The notes: generated from the letters alone by a model not told the origin. Positions 30,654 through 40,012 are shown, counted from the stretch's first letter. The stretch is 64,000 nucleotides of DNA from Lacrimispora sphenoides (GCF_900105215.1 NZ_FOIP01000001.1:1820001-1884000); one strand, 5' to 3'. Made by a program: numbers and translations.

Positions 30654-31946
30654 ATGGAGCAGTATATTATGAAGGGCGGAAATCCCCTGGTCGGTGAAGT
30701 GACCATTGGCGGAGCAAAGAATGCCGCTTTAGGAATTCTGGCAGCAGCGATCATGACAGATGAGGATGTTCTGATCGATAATTTACCTGATGTCAGAGAT
30801 ATAAATGTGTTGCTGGAGGCTATAGAGGAGATCGGTGCCAAGGTAGAGCGGATTGACAGACATACGGTCTGCATCAATGGAAAGACCATCCGGGAAGTTT
30901 CGGTAGATGATGATTATATCCGTAAGATCAGGGCTTCCTATTATTTTATAGGAGCCATGCTTGGCAAATACAAAAGCGCCCAGGTTCCCCTTCCGGGAGG
31001 CTGTAACATCGGAAGCAGGCCCATTGACCAGCACTTAAAAGGATTTCGCGCTCTTGGAGCTGATGTGAGGATTGAACGGGGGGCCGTAATTGCCCATGCC
31101 ATTGATTTGGTGGCAAGCCATATCTATCTGGATGTGGTAAGCGTTGGGGCTACCATCAACGTCATGATGGCTGCTACCCTTGCAGAGGGACAAACGATAC
31201 TGGAAAACGTGGCAAAAGAGCCTCATGTAGTTGATGTGGCAAACTTTTTAAACAGTATGGGTGCTAACATCAAAGGCGCCGGCACGGATACCATCCGTAT
31301 CCGTGGGGTGAGAAAGCTCCATGGAACCGAATACTCCATCATTCCGGACCAAATTGAAGCAGGTACCTTTATGTGTGCTGCTGCCATCACCCGTGGAGAT
31401 GTTATGGTAAGAAATGTCATCCCTAAGCATTTAGAGGCCATTTCTGCAAAGCTTTTGGAGATGGGATGTGAGGTTGTAGAGTTTGATGATGCGGTCCGTG
31501 TAGTAGGGAAGTCCTATCAGAAACATACCGATATCAAGACACTTCCATATCCGGGATTTCCAACGGATATGCAGCCTCAGATGACAGTGACCCTGGCCCT
31601 TGCAAAAGGCACCAGCGTAGTTACAGAGAGTATTTTTGAAAACCGTTTCCGCTATGTAGATGAGCTTTCCCGTATGGGAGCAAATGTCAAAGTAGAAGGA
31701 AATGTAGCCGTTATTGACGGTGCAGATGGCTTTACCGGGGCGTTTGTCAACGCTCCTGATCTCCGTGCAGGTGCAGCGCTGGTGATTGCCGGATTAGCTG
31801 CGGATGGATATACGGTTGTGGATGAGATCGGATATATCCAGAGGGGCTATGAATGCTTTGAAGAAAAGCTACAGGGCCTTGGCGCCATGATTGAAAAGGT
31901 AGATTCTGAACATGAAGTAAAGAAATTTAAATTAAAAGTAGGCTAG
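30654..31946 (+). CDS. murA: UDP-N-acetylglucosamine 1-carboxyvinyltransferase
   Basis: A 430-residue MurA catalysing the first committed step of peptidoglycan synthesis (phosphoenolpyruvate plus UDP-GlcNAc). The active-site loop PGGCNIGSRPIDQH carries Cys117, the residue alkylated by fosfomycin. The conserved N-terminal KGGNPLVGEVTIGGAKNAA is complete. Firmicutes often carry two MurA paralogues; only one is visible here. It has its own promoter and terminator. Confidence 0.96.
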   Translation: MEQYIMKGGNPLVGEVTIGGAKNAALGILAAAIMTDEDVLIDNLPDVRDINVLLEAIEEIGAKVERIDRHTVCINGKTIREVSVDDDYIRKIRASYYFIGAMLGKYKSAQVPLPGGCNIGSRPIDQHLKGFRALGADVRIERGAVIAHAIDLVASHIYLDVVSVGATINVMMAATLAEGQTILENVAKEPHVVDVANFLNSMGANIKGAGTDTIRIRGVRKLHGTEYSIIPDQIEAGTFMCAAAITRGDVMVRNVIPKHLEAISAKLLEMGCEVVEFDDAVRVVGKSYQKHTDIKTLPYPGFPTDMQPQMTVTLALAKGTSVVTESIFENRFRYVDELSRMGANVKVEGNVAVIDGADGFTGAFVNAPDLRAGAALVIAGLAADGYTVVDEIGYIQRGYECFEEKLQGLGAMIEKVDSEHEVKKFKLKVG

Positions 31947-31968
31947 GCGGGGATATTTCCCGCCTTTT
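31946..31968 (+). terminator. Terminator after murA
   Basis: GGCGGG pairs with CCCGCC around GATATTT and runs into TTTT, starting at the last base of the stop codon. Confidence 0.75.
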
Positions 31969-31989
31969 CCTATCGTTTGAGCCCCGGGG

Positions 31990-32898
31990 CTATTGCTTTT
32001 CCATACCTTTTTCCGAAAGTGACCGTATGGAGGTGGCATATTCCGACGGCGTCATCCCGGTCAGCTTTTTGAACTGCCTGGAAAAATAGTGGACAGAGGT
32101 ATAACCCAAACGGTCTGCAATTTCAGTAAAGTTCAATTGGTTGCTGCGGATCAACTGCTTGGCTGCGTCGATTTTCATGCCGGTAAAGAAATCGATGACC
32201 CCGCAGCCATATGCTTTATGGAAAATTTTCTGCAGCTGCGACCGTCCGGTTAGATTATCCCGGCAGATGGTTTCGATGGTAAGGTGTTCCCCGATATGCT
32301 CCTCCATATATCGGATGATGCGGTTATGTGCATCTCCGTGCATGGGACTTGCAGTGACCCGTCCCGTGGAAATCTGCTCCGGATTTGAAAAGTATCTGCG
32401 GTAAAGATGGATGATCAGCTCTTCTAAATAATTTCCGATCAGCTGCTCTGCTCCAAAGGACAGGGAAGGCTGCCTTCGCACCAGTTCCTCCTGGTAGGGA
32501 TTGTCAAGCCTTCCTGAAAAGGCATTCCTTGCCTCAATGATGATTTGCGCCAGCAGAGCCATCTCCGTCTCCTGTACGGACAGGACTTCTCCCTCAAAGG
32601 ATTTCATGAAGGGAGAGTTGCATTCAAAGCTTACCACCACCAGATTGGGTGCAACAGTTCCGTTGGTCAGGATGTTGTGAAACTCCCCGGGCTTGTGGAA
32701 GATGATGTTTCCCCGCTTTAAAGGAATCCGCTTATCTCCGGCCATTACATCGATGACTCCCTTGTCAACGCACACGAACTCCCAGAAGTCATGGCTTTCC
32801 CCTGGAAAGGAGAAATCGCTCATGTATTCAAAATAGTGAATGGTTATAACCTTTTTAACAATCGCTGAGGAACGCAGCTGGGTGCTTTTATATACCAT
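31990..32898 (-). CDS. AraC-family transcriptional regulator (copy 1)
   Basis: A 302-residue AraC regulator: an N-terminal cupin sensor domain (about residues 20-110, with HDFWEFVCVDKG and HKPGEFHNI) and a C-terminal double helix-turn-helix ending FTEIADRLGYTSVHYFSRQFKKLTGMTPSEYA. It is divergent from the nucleotidyltransferase-kinase-GalE operon at 33066 and probably controls it. It is closely paralogous to the regulator at 38868. I start at ATG 32898, with a GGAGG site. The frame stays open to 32949. Confidence 0.92.
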   Translation of the reverse strand: MVYKSTQLRSSAIVKKVITIHYFEYMSDFSFPGESHDFWEFVCVDKGVIDVMAGDKRIPLKRGNIIFHKPGEFHNILTNGTVAPNLVVVSFECNSPFMKSFEGEVLSVQETEMALLAQIIIEARNAFSGRLDNPYQEELVRRQPSLSFGAEQLIGNYLEELIIHLYRRYFSNPEQISTGRVTASPMHGDAHNRIIRYMEEHIGEHLTIETICRDNLTGRSQLQKIFHKAYGCGVIDFFTGMKIDAAKQLIRSNQLNFTEIADRLGYTSVHYFSRQFKKLTGMTPSEYATSIRSLSEKGMEKQ

Positions 32899-32981
32899 GG
32901 AAACCTCCTTCCGTCCAGATGTGAATGTGTTATAGACAGTATACCACATTCCATGGTAAAATGGTGAGAAGAGAACGATAA

Positions 32982-33009
32982 TGCAAATTAAATAATAAAT
33001 AGTGCAAAT
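32982..33009 (+). promoter_or_regulatory. Candidate AraC operator (direct TGCAAAT half-sites)
   Basis: TGCAAAT occurs at 32982 and 33003, 21 bp apart (two helical turns), just upstream of a -10-like TATACT (33030-33035). AraC proteins bind direct repeats with such phasing next to -35. The extended half-site GTGCAAATA recurs at the promoter of the other AraC locus (39832-39840). Confidence 0.55.
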
Positions 33010-33065
33010 ATCTTTTGGCCTGCATTCATTATACTGAGGTTAATAGAATTTAGGAGGTAACATCG

Positions 33066-33995
33066 ATGAACAAGAAACCGGTTCTGGTAATTATGGCAGC
33101 AGGTATGGGAAGCCGCTACGGTGGCTTAAAGCAGATTGATCCTGTAGATGCCCATGGAAACAAGATCATTGATTTTTCTATCTATGATGCAGTTTGGGCT
33201 GGATTTGAAAAGGTTGTCTTTATCATTAAGAAAGACATTGAACAGGAATTTAAAGAAAACATCGGGAACCGCATGGCGGCTCATGTGCAGGTAGAATACG
33301 TATATCAGGAGCTTGATAAGCTTCCGGAAGGTTATGAGATACCGGAGGGAAGAGTAAAGCCCTGGGGAACAGGACATGCAATTTTATGCTGCAAGGACGT
33401 GGTAGACGGACCTTTTGCAGTTATTAATGCAGATGATTACTACGGAAGAAGTGCCTTTGTTTCCATTTATAACCAGCTTAATAAGGTTTCTGACGGGGAG
33501 AAATACCAGTACACCATGGTAGGCTACCAGCTTTACAACACCCTGACGGAAAACGGTCATGTGGCAAGAGGTGTGTGCAGCACCGATGAAGCAGGAATGC
33601 TCGTTGACATTCATGAGCGGACCAGGATCGAAAAGCATGGCGACATGGCGGAATTTACAGAAGATGACGGGAAAACCTGGACTGAACTTGGAGAGGACAC
33701 CATCGTGTCCATGAACATGTGGGGATTTACAAGCAGCATATTAAAGGAGCTTGAGGAACGGTTTGCCGCATTTTTAGACAGAGAGCTTCCTGTAAATCCG
33801 TTGAAGTGTGAATACTTCCTTCCCTTTGTGGTTGATGAGCTGTTAAAGGAAGACAAGGCAGAGGTTTCAGTACTTAAGAGCGTGGACCGCTGGTACGGAG
33901 TCACTTACAAAGAAGACAAAGAGACGGTGGTAAGTGCCATCAAAGAACTGAAAGAAGCTGGCCTGTATCCGGAAAAGCTATGGGAGGAAAAGTAA
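33066..33995 (+). CDS. sugar-1-phosphate nucleotidyltransferase family protein
   Basis: A 309-residue NTP-transferase with the signature AAGMGSRYGGLKQ and metal-site segment VINADDYYG. It is paralogous to the gene at 25728. It overlaps the kinase gene by one base (TAATG) and is followed by galE. The trio matches the uridylyltransferase, N-acetylhexosamine 1-kinase and GalE set of the lacto-N-biose/galacto-N-biose route. A UTP:sugar-1-phosphate uridylyltransferase role is therefore inferred. Confidence 0.82.
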   Translation: MNKKPVLVIMAAGMGSRYGGLKQIDPVDAHGNKIIDFSIYDAVWAGFEKVVFIIKKDIEQEFKENIGNRMAAHVQVEYVYQELDKLPEGYEIPEGRVKPWGTGHAILCCKDVVDGPFAVINADDYYGRSAFVSIYNQLNKVSDGEKYQYTMVGYQLYNTLTENGHVARGVCSTDEAGMLVDIHERTRIEKHGDMAEFTEDDGKTWTELGEDTIVSMNMWGFTSSILKELEERFAAFLDRELPVNPLKCEYFLPFVVDELLKEDKAEVSVLKSVDRWYGVTYKEDKETVVSAIKELKEAGLYPEKLWEEK

Positions 33996-35107
33996 TGGGA
34001 GACGCACAGTGCGGAAAAATCAGAGAGGCCATCGGGCTTCTGACCTTTGAGGGAGAGCCGGTTTCATGGAACCGCTATGGTAGCGGTCATATTAATGATA
34101 CATTTCGTCTGATCTGCAAGACAGAAGAAGGGGAAAAACACTACATCATCCAGAGAATCAACCATGAAGTCTTTAAGGATCCGGTTTCTCTTATGAGAAA
34201 CATTGCAGGCGTCACTTCCTTTTTGCGGGAAAGGATTCAGGCTCAGGGCGGAGATCCGGCCAGGGAGACGCTTAATATTGTAAAAGCAAAAGATGGTAAG
34301 GATTACTGTCAGGACAGTGACGGAAATTATTGGAGAGGCTATCTTTTTATTGGAGGGGCCACCACCTATGATAAGGTAAGACAGCCGGAGGATTTCTACC
34401 GGAGCGGTAAGGCATTCGGGCGGTTTAAACGCCTGCTGGCAGAATACCCGGCAGATGAACTGGCGGAAACCATTCCTAATTTCCACAACACCCCGGTTCG
34501 TATGGAAGCCTTTAAGGCGGCTGTGAAAGCAGATATCTGCGGCCGTGCCCATCTGGTAGAGGCTGAAATAAAATTCGCCCTTGACCGGGAGAAAGAGGCA
34601 TCCATTGCCATGGATATGTTAAAGGAAGGCAGGCTTCCTCTCTGTGTTACCCACAATGATACTAAGCTTAATAACATCATGATCGATGATGAAACAGGGG
34701 AAGCCCTGTGCGTGATTGACTTGGATACGATTATGCCAGGTCTGTCCATCTTTGATTTTGGCGATTCCATCCGTTTTGGGGCCAATACGGCAGAAGAGGA
34801 TGAGCCTGATGTGAGCAAGGTATCCTTGTCCCTTCCTCTGTTTGAGACCTATACCAGGGGATATATAGAGGGTTGCAAGGGAAGTCTGACGACAGAGGAA
34901 AAGGAGATGCTTCCTATGGGAGCAAAGCTGATGACCTTTGAGTGCGGCGTCCGCTTCCTTACAGATTTCCTTCAGGGAGATACTTATTTCCATACAAGCA
35001 GAGAAAATCACAATCTGGACCGTACCAGAACCCAGTTTGCTCTTGTAGCCGACATGGAAAAGAAGTGGAATGAGATGGAAGAAATTGTCCGCAAGAGTGA
35101 AAAATAA
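33995..35107 (+). CDS. aminoglycoside-phosphotransferase-fold sugar kinase, NahK-like
   Basis: A 370-residue kinase of the APH fold. A nucleotide loop (YGSGHINDTFRL) lies near residue 30, and the catalytic segment THNDTKLNNIMID is followed by the metal-binding VIDLDTIMPG. The pattern GSGHINDTF plus IIQRIN is typical of N-acetylhexosamine 1-kinase (NahK/LnpB). Substrates would be GlcNAc or GalNAc phosphorylated at C1. I start at ATG 33995 with GGAGG 8 nt upstream, rather than at 33980. Confidence 0.82.
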   Translation: MGDAQCGKIREAIGLLTFEGEPVSWNRYGSGHINDTFRLICKTEEGEKHYIIQRINHEVFKDPVSLMRNIAGVTSFLRERIQAQGGDPARETLNIVKAKDGKDYCQDSDGNYWRGYLFIGGATTYDKVRQPEDFYRSGKAFGRFKRLLAEYPADELAETIPNFHNTPVRMEAFKAAVKADICGRAHLVEAEIKFALDREKEASIAMDMLKEGRLPLCVTHNDTKLNNIMIDDETGEALCVIDLDTIMPGLSIFDFGDSIRFGANTAEEDEPDVSKVSLSLPLFETYTRGYIEGCKGSLTTEEKEMLPMGAKLMTFECGVRFLTDFLQGDTYFHTSRENHNLDRTRTQFALVADMEKKWNEMEEIVRKSEK

Positions 35108-35157
35108 TTCACTTGAGTCATTCGTAAACAAAATATGAAAAAGAAAGAGGAGAGAAT

Positions 35158-36174
35158 ATGAGAATATTGGTAACCGGAGGCGCCGGATATATCGGCAGCC
35201 ATACATGCATTGAGCTTTTGGAACAAGGTCATGAAGTTGTTGTAGTGGATAACCTTTGTAACTCCTCCAGGGTGTCCCTGGAGCGGGTAGAAGGCATTAC
35301 CGGGAAAACGGTGACCTTCTATGAAGCAGACCTTTTGGACCGGGATGCATTAGATGCGATATTTGATAATGAGAAAATCGATGCTGTCATCCATTTTGCC
35401 GGATTAAAGGCTGTGGGAGAGTCCGTTGCCAAACCTTTGGAATATTACCACAATAACATCACCGGAACTCTGATTCTGTGTGATGTTATGAGGGAGCATA
35501 AGGTAAAGAACATCATATTCAGCTCCTCAGCAACCGTATACGGAGATCCGGCTTTTGTGCCGATCACGGAAGAATGCCCCAAAGGTGCCATTACCAATCC
35601 TTACGGGCAGACAAAAGGCATGCTGGAGCAGATCCTCACAGACCTTCATACCGCTGATCCGGAATGGAGTGTGATCATTCTCCGCTATTTCAATCCTGTT
35701 GGCGCTCATAAGAGCGGTTTAATCGGAGAAGATCCTGCGGGAATCCCCAATAACTTAACACCCTACATTACCCAGGTTGCAGTCGGCAAGCTGAAAGAAG
35801 TCGGAGTATTTGGAAATGACTATGACACACCTGATGGAACCGGAGTCAGGGATTATATCCATGTGGTAGATCTGGCCCTTGGGCATGTAAAAGCCCTTGA
35901 AAAGATGGCCTCCTCAGAGCCATTGGTACGTATCTATAATCTGGGAACCGGGCAGGGCTTTAGCGTGCTTCAGATGATCGAAGCGTTTTCTAAGGCATGC
36001 GGAAAAAATATCCCATATTCCATCAAGCCCCGCCGCCTAGGCGATATTGCAGAATGCTATGCAGATGCAGCTCTTGCTAAAAAGGAGCTTGACTGGGAAG
36101 CAAAACGCGGAATTGACGAGATGTGTGAGGACTCCTGGAGATGGCAGTCCGGGAATCCTAACGGATACAGGTAA
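35158..36174 (+). CDS. galE: UDP-glucose 4-epimerase
   Basis: A 338-residue extended-SDR epimerase. The NAD-binding motif GGAGYIGSH is at the N-terminus, the active-site SSSATVYG and YGQTK supply Ser, Tyr and Lys, and the product-binding VRDYIHV is present. It interconverts UDP-Glc/UDP-Gal, and in this operon perhaps the N-acetyl forms as well. It has its own AGAGGAG site 50 bp after the kinase. Confidence 0.95.
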   Translation: MRILVTGGAGYIGSHTCIELLEQGHEVVVVDNLCNSSRVSLERVEGITGKTVTFYEADLLDRDALDAIFDNEKIDAVIHFAGLKAVGESVAKPLEYYHNNITGTLILCDVMREHKVKNIIFSSSATVYGDPAFVPITEECPKGAITNPYGQTKGMLEQILTDLHTADPEWSVIILRYFNPVGAHKSGLIGEDPAGIPNNLTPYITQVAVGKLKEVGVFGNDYDTPDGTGVRDYIHVVDLALGHVKALEKMASSEPLVRIYNLGTGQGFSVLQMIEAFSKACGKNIPYSIKPRRLGDIAECYADAALAKKELDWEAKRGIDEMCEDSWRWQSGNPNGYR

Positions 36175-36338
36175 AGGCTAAGGGGCCTTTGCCCTGCATG
36201 ATGCACCGGCTGGTCTTAATGGTGGCCAGCCGGGAGCAGATTGCTCTATGATTTCTTTTCAACCCATCAAAGAGCTATTATTTCAGATTACCGTTGGACT
36301 TTAATACTGATAAAATATGAATTTATTTTGAGGTAAAG

Positions 36339-36698
36339 ATGAAGATAAAAAAGATGTTGAAACAGGTCAGGAATAATTATGTCATTGAACAGGTGAGAAA
36401 AATTAATATTCCAGAATTTGAACCGGATAAGATCATGCGGTATCATATTATTTTTTCTGGAAGAGTACAGCGCGTTGGTTTTCGCCTGGAAATAGAGCAG
36501 CTGGCATTAAGATTAAAATTAACTGGATGGATAAAGAACCTTGAGAGCGGAAATGTAGAAATGGAAATTCAGGGAATGAAAAATAAAATAGACTACTTAT
36601 TGGAGTTTATGAATTCGCTGAAACGTATTAAAATAAGCCAAATGCAAAAAGATATAAGAACTGTTTTAAACCAGGAAGATGAGTTTAAAATAATTTAA
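36339..36698 (+). CDS. acylphosphatase-family protein
   Basis: A 119-residue protein whose residues 33-118 form an acylphosphatase domain. The phosphate loop SGRVQRVGFR supplies the catalytic Arg, and GWIKNLESGNVE supplies the catalytic Asn. Normal loops read GxVQGVGFR, so one Gly is Arg here (VQRVGF), which may change activity. The basic N-terminal extension of about 30 residues is unusual. It has its own leader, and the neighbours give no clear partner. It would hydrolyse acyl phosphates. Confidence 0.82.
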   Translation: MKIKKMLKQVRNNYVIEQVRKINIPEFEPDKIMRYHIIFSGRVQRVGFRLEIEQLALRLKLTGWIKNLESGNVEMEIQGMKNKIDYLLEFMNSLKRIKISQMQKDIRTVLNQEDEFKII

Positions 36699-36863
36699 TT
36701 ACAAGTTTTTTACTATCGTGATAATTAAAACTGATAGTTTCCGTTGTCAAAGTATCTATCCTTAGGATTTTCATTCCATGGACGGGTACTTTTTTCTTTT
36801 GTTTGGCTGTCAATTACAAAAGGATTACATCAATTTTAGTAGTAAGAATTAAGAAAGGAACGT

Positions 36864-36905
36864 ATGTCTGTATATTGCATACATAATGAGAATGCAAATT
36901 ATTGA
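36864..36905 (+). CDS. possible 13-codon leader ORF before the PP2C-like gene
   Basis: An ATG at 36864 has an AAAGGAA site directly upstream and encodes MSVYCIHNENANY before TGA. It overlaps the PP2C start at 36886 in another frame. It may be a leader peptide for translational coupling or simply chance. Confidence 0.3.
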   Translation: MSVYCIHNENANY

Positions 36906-37710
36906 ACAATTCATAGCGTCAAAGTATGGTGATGATGCTTTATGTGAGGATGGGTTATTTATCAATGATAAATTTATTGCTGTAATGGATGGAGTCACTG
37001 CCAAAGGGGATATTTTATGGAACAATAAGACCAGCGGATTTCATGCGAAGGAAACTCTGTTGAATGCTATGGAACAATTAAACGGAAGTGAAAGTGCGGT
37101 TCAGGTATTGGAATATTTAAATTCCCAGCTTCATAAGCAATACAATGGCAACGATGATTTTTTTCTTAAAAATACAGCGGAGAGAATACGGTCTACCATT
37201 GTGATTTACAGCCGCAGATATCAACAGATTTGGTGCTTTGGAGATTGCCAATTCAGCATTAACGGGCAAGTGTTTCAAGAAGAAATGGAAATCGATCTAT
37301 TGCTGGCGGAAGTGAGATCAGTATATCTTCAATCAGAGCTTATCAGCGGAAAATCAGTAGAAGAACTATGTATTTCCGACCCATCTCATGAAATTATCTT
37401 TCCTGTCATAAAAAACCAGCTATACTTTTCCAACTGTGATAAAGGCGGCAAGTATGGATTTAATGTATTGGATGGTTTTTGTGATGATTTTTCAAAGATA
37501 ATCATCCGTGACGTGGAAGAGGGGGATACGGTCATATTAGCATCTGACGGATACCCCAGATTAGAACCATCATTGTATGAAAGCGAGTTGTATTTAAAGG
37601 AACTTAAGGAACATGATCCGTTGTGCATTGAAAATTATAAAGCTGGGTCAGGTTTCACAAACGGAAAAACCGCCATTGATGACAGGACTTATATAAAATT
37701 TGTGATATAA
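36886..37710 (+). CDS. PP2C-like phosphatase-fold protein
   Basis: A 274-residue protein with PP2C landmarks: a conserved Asp-Gly segment (NDKFIAVMDGVTAKGD) near residue 30, VILASDGYPRL near 215 and a terminal DDRTYIKF. These supply the metal-binding aspartates. The family is Ser/Thr phosphatase-like, but this version is divergent and could act on other phosphomonoesters. The AAGGA site at 36855 is nearer to a 13-codon ORF at 36864 than to ATG 36886, so translation may be coupled or the true start may be an uncommon codon. Confidence 0.7.
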   Translation: MRMQIIEQFIASKYGDDALCEDGLFINDKFIAVMDGVTAKGDILWNNKTSGFHAKETLLNAMEQLNGSESAVQVLEYLNSQLHKQYNGNDDFFLKNTAERIRSTIVIYSRRYQQIWCFGDCQFSINGQVFQEEMEIDLLLAEVRSVYLQSELISGKSVEELCISDPSHEIIFPVIKNQLYFSNCDKGGKYGFNVLDGFCDDFSKIIIRDVEEGDTVILASDGYPRLEPSLYESELYLKELKEHDPLCIENYKAGSGFTNGKTAIDDRTYIKFVI

Positions 37711-37737
37711 AGATATAAGGCGGACAAGTAAGCAAAA

Positions 37738-37770
37738 CAAAGACTTCACCACATACCGGTGAAGTCTTTG
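37738..37770. terminator. Bidirectional terminator between the PP2C-like gene and metF
   Basis: CAAAGACTTCACC pairs perfectly with GGTGAAGTCTTTG around 7 nt, with T-runs on both strands. It serves the converging genes on each side. Confidence 0.85.
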
Positions 37771-37775
37771 TTTTA

Positions 37776-38639
37776 TTACTCCCGAATCAGCTGATGAACC
37801 GCTTCGTGTATTTTCTTTGCTATGTAAGGATTGTTCATTGTATAAAGATGAATGCCATTGACTCCGTGCACAACAAGATCAACAATTTGATCAATTGCAT
37901 AAGCAATGCCTGCATCACGCATTGCATCCGGATTATTTTCGTACCGGTTCATCATCGCAATGAATTTCGAGGGCAGTTCCACATGGCAGAGTGATACCAT
38001 GCGTTCGATCTGCTTCTTATTGATTACCGGCATAATGCCTGCTTCAATCGGGACATGGATCCCTGCGAGGGAACAGCGTTCCTGAAATCGATAAAGATAG
38101 TCATTATGGAAGAAAAGCTGTGTAATTAACTGATCCGCTCCAGAATCCACCTTTCTCTTCAAATTGTGAATGTCTTCAATGAGATTCTTTGATTCCGTAT
38201 GCCCTTCAGGATAGCAAGCCGCTGTTATGTCAAAATCTCCATGCTCCTTAATAAATGAAATCATATCACTGGCATAGGAAAAGTCACCTCTGGGCTGATT
38301 GGGATCTAAAATATCTCCACGGAGCGCAAGGATATTTTCAATTCCATTTTGCTTAAAATTCTCCAGCTGATAAAGCAAATCTTCTTTCGAAAGACCGGCA
38401 CAAGTTAAATGGGCCAAACTTTCAATATTGTATTGACTCTTAATCGTGGATGCAATTTCACAGGTTGTTTGATCGTTGCCATTGCCGCCTGCTCCATAGG
38501 TTACGCTGATAAAGTCGGGATTCAGTTCATGCAAAGCATTAAGTGTATTGTAAATTGTCTGGATAGAATCGGTTCTTTTGGGTGGAAAAACTTCAAAAGA
38601 TAACGTCGCCTTATTTTTTAAGATATTAGATAGTTTCAT
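37776..38639 (-). CDS. metF: methylenetetrahydrofolate reductase
   Basis: A 287-residue MTHFR-family TIM barrel with the family motifs SFEVFPPKRTD at the N-terminus, FISVTYGAGG, and GADQLITQLFF for flavin and folate binding. It reduces 5,10-methylene-THF to 5-methyl-THF for methionine synthesis. It is transcribed alone, converging on the PP2C-like gene. metK lies 7 kb away under SAM-I control, whereas no SAM-I element precedes metF here. Confidence 0.93.
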   Translation of the reverse strand: MKLSNILKNKATLSFEVFPPKRTDSIQTIYNTLNALHELNPDFISVTYGAGGNGNDQTTCEIASTIKSQYNIESLAHLTCAGLSKEDLLYQLENFKQNGIENILALRGDILDPNQPRGDFSYASDMISFIKEHGDFDITAACYPEGHTESKNLIEDIHNLKRKVDSGADQLITQLFFHNDYLYRFQERCSLAGIHVPIEAGIMPVINKKQIERMVSLCHVELPSKFIAMMNRYENNPDAMRDAGIAYAIDQIVDLVVHGVNGIHLYTMNNPYIAKKIHEAVHQLIRE

Positions 38640-38867
38640 TTCTTAACCGCCTTGCTGCCTGAACCATGTATTCAAGACTGGGTTTAGGGCCGGCCTTGTC
38701 TTCGCAGCAAAGTCCCTTCTATTTATTTTACAACAAATAATAACACGGGAATGGGGTTATTACGTAATACCAAATAAATATAGATACCTATAGATAAAAA
38801 CTATGACTCACATTGCTGCAATAAGGCAAACTGGCCAGTAATATTCCCTAAGAATTCAGACAAAAGC

Positions 38868-39776
38868 CTAATGGCTTGTTTCACGCAGTATATTTTTCTC
38901 AGACAGCTTTTTTATGGAGGTGGCATACTCCGAAGGGTTCATTCCGGTCAAATGCTTGAATTGCCTGGAAAAATAGTGTACTGAGGTATATCCTAGCTGA
39001 TTGGCGATCTGGGTAAAATTAAGCTTCCGGTTCCGGATGAGCTGCTTGGCCGCATCGATTTTCATACTGTTAAAATATTCAATGACGCCGGTGTTCCCCT
39101 TTTCTGAGAAAAGCTTTTTTAACTGGGAAGTGCTGATTAAATTATCCCGGCTGATCTGATCAATGGTCAGCTGGCTGCAGATGTTCTTTTCGAAATAACA
39201 AAGGATAGTTTCATAGATGTCTTCTGCGGAAGGGGTGTCCTTAAGGAGGGCAGGAGCCTGTTTGGCTGAAAAGGAATGGCGGTACATTTGTATCAGGAAC
39301 TGTTCCAGATAAATCTTAATCATCTGCTCTGCCGCAAAGGGCCCGTGGTCCTTTCGTACCAGCACTTCCTGATAGGGATTGTCAAGTCTTCCTTCAAAGC
39401 ACAGGCGCGCCTCTGCAATGATCCGTGCCAGAAGCTCCTGCTCCTCTTGCCCAACCTTAAGTATCTGCTCTTTAAAAAAGGACATATGAGGCGATTGGCA
39501 GTCAAATCCTATGACCACAAGGTTGGGAGCAATGACCCCATTGGCTAGAACCCTGTGGAATTCATTTGGCTGATGGAAAATAACCTCTCCTTTTTGAAGC
39601 GTCAGCCGTTCATGATCAGCCACCACATCCACTTCTCCCTTATCAACACAAAGCAATTCCCAAAAGTTATGAGATTCCCCCGCAAACGTGAAGTCGCTCA
39701 TATATTCAAAATAATGGATGCTGATGATCCGGTGTATGGTCACCTCTTCTGTTAATTCCGTATACTTATATTTCAT
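38868..39776 (-). CDS. AraC-family transcriptional regulator (copy 2)
   Basis: A 302-residue AraC protein of the same length and architecture as the one at 31990, with long conserved stretches (IHYFEYMSDF, CVDKG, APNLVV, GRLDNPYQE, LGYTSVHYFSRQFKHLTGM). It is divergent from the ABC sugar importer at 40013, the likely target. The ATG at 39776 follows AGGGGG. The two paralogues may respond to the same or related sugars. Confidence 0.92.
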   Translation of the reverse strand: MKYKYTELTEEVTIHRIISIHYFEYMSDFTFAGESHNFWELLCVDKGEVDVVADHERLTLQKGEVIFHQPNEFHRVLANGVIAPNLVVIGFDCQSPHMSFFKEQILKVGQEEQELLARIIAEARLCFEGRLDNPYQEVLVRKDHGPFAAEQMIKIYLEQFLIQMYRHSFSAKQAPALLKDTPSAEDIYETILCYFEKNICSQLTIDQISRDNLISTSQLKKLFSEKGNTGVIEYFNSMKIDAAKQLIRNRKLNFTQIANQLGYTSVHYFSRQFKHLTGMNPSEYATSIKKLSEKNILRETSH

Positions 39777-39822
39777 ACATTTCCCCCTGGTTTCATAGAC
39801 TAAATGCTTTTGCCTTTACAAA

Positions 39823-39850
39823 TGCAATATTGTGCAAATAGTATATAATT
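39823..39850 (+). promoter_or_regulatory. Candidate AraC operator and -10 of the ABC importer
   Basis: TGCAATA at 39823 and TGCAAAT at 39833 form two half-sites 10 bp apart, followed by TATAAT (about 39845). The extended GTGCAAATA is shared with 33002-33010 at the sister locus. Confidence 0.5.
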
Positions 39851-40012
39851 TACCTGTATTTTAACTTCTAATTATGAAAAAAGCAAATGATAAAAATCTA
39901 AATTGTTAAAAATGATGACCTTTTGTACAAAGCATTTTGCCCAAAAGTATAATAATATAGATTCACCAAGAACATCTGACAGAAAAGTCGGATAACATAG
40001 GGAGGTAAAATT

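Noticed and set aside
36208..36236. Terminator after galE
   Set aside because: CCGGCTGG/CCAGCCGG is a strong stem, but no T-run follows within the expected distance.
38700..38800. Methionine regulatory box upstream of metF
   Set aside because: ATAGGTATCTAT resembles MetR/CmbR-type boxes but sits in AT-rich sequence, and no regulator is nearby.
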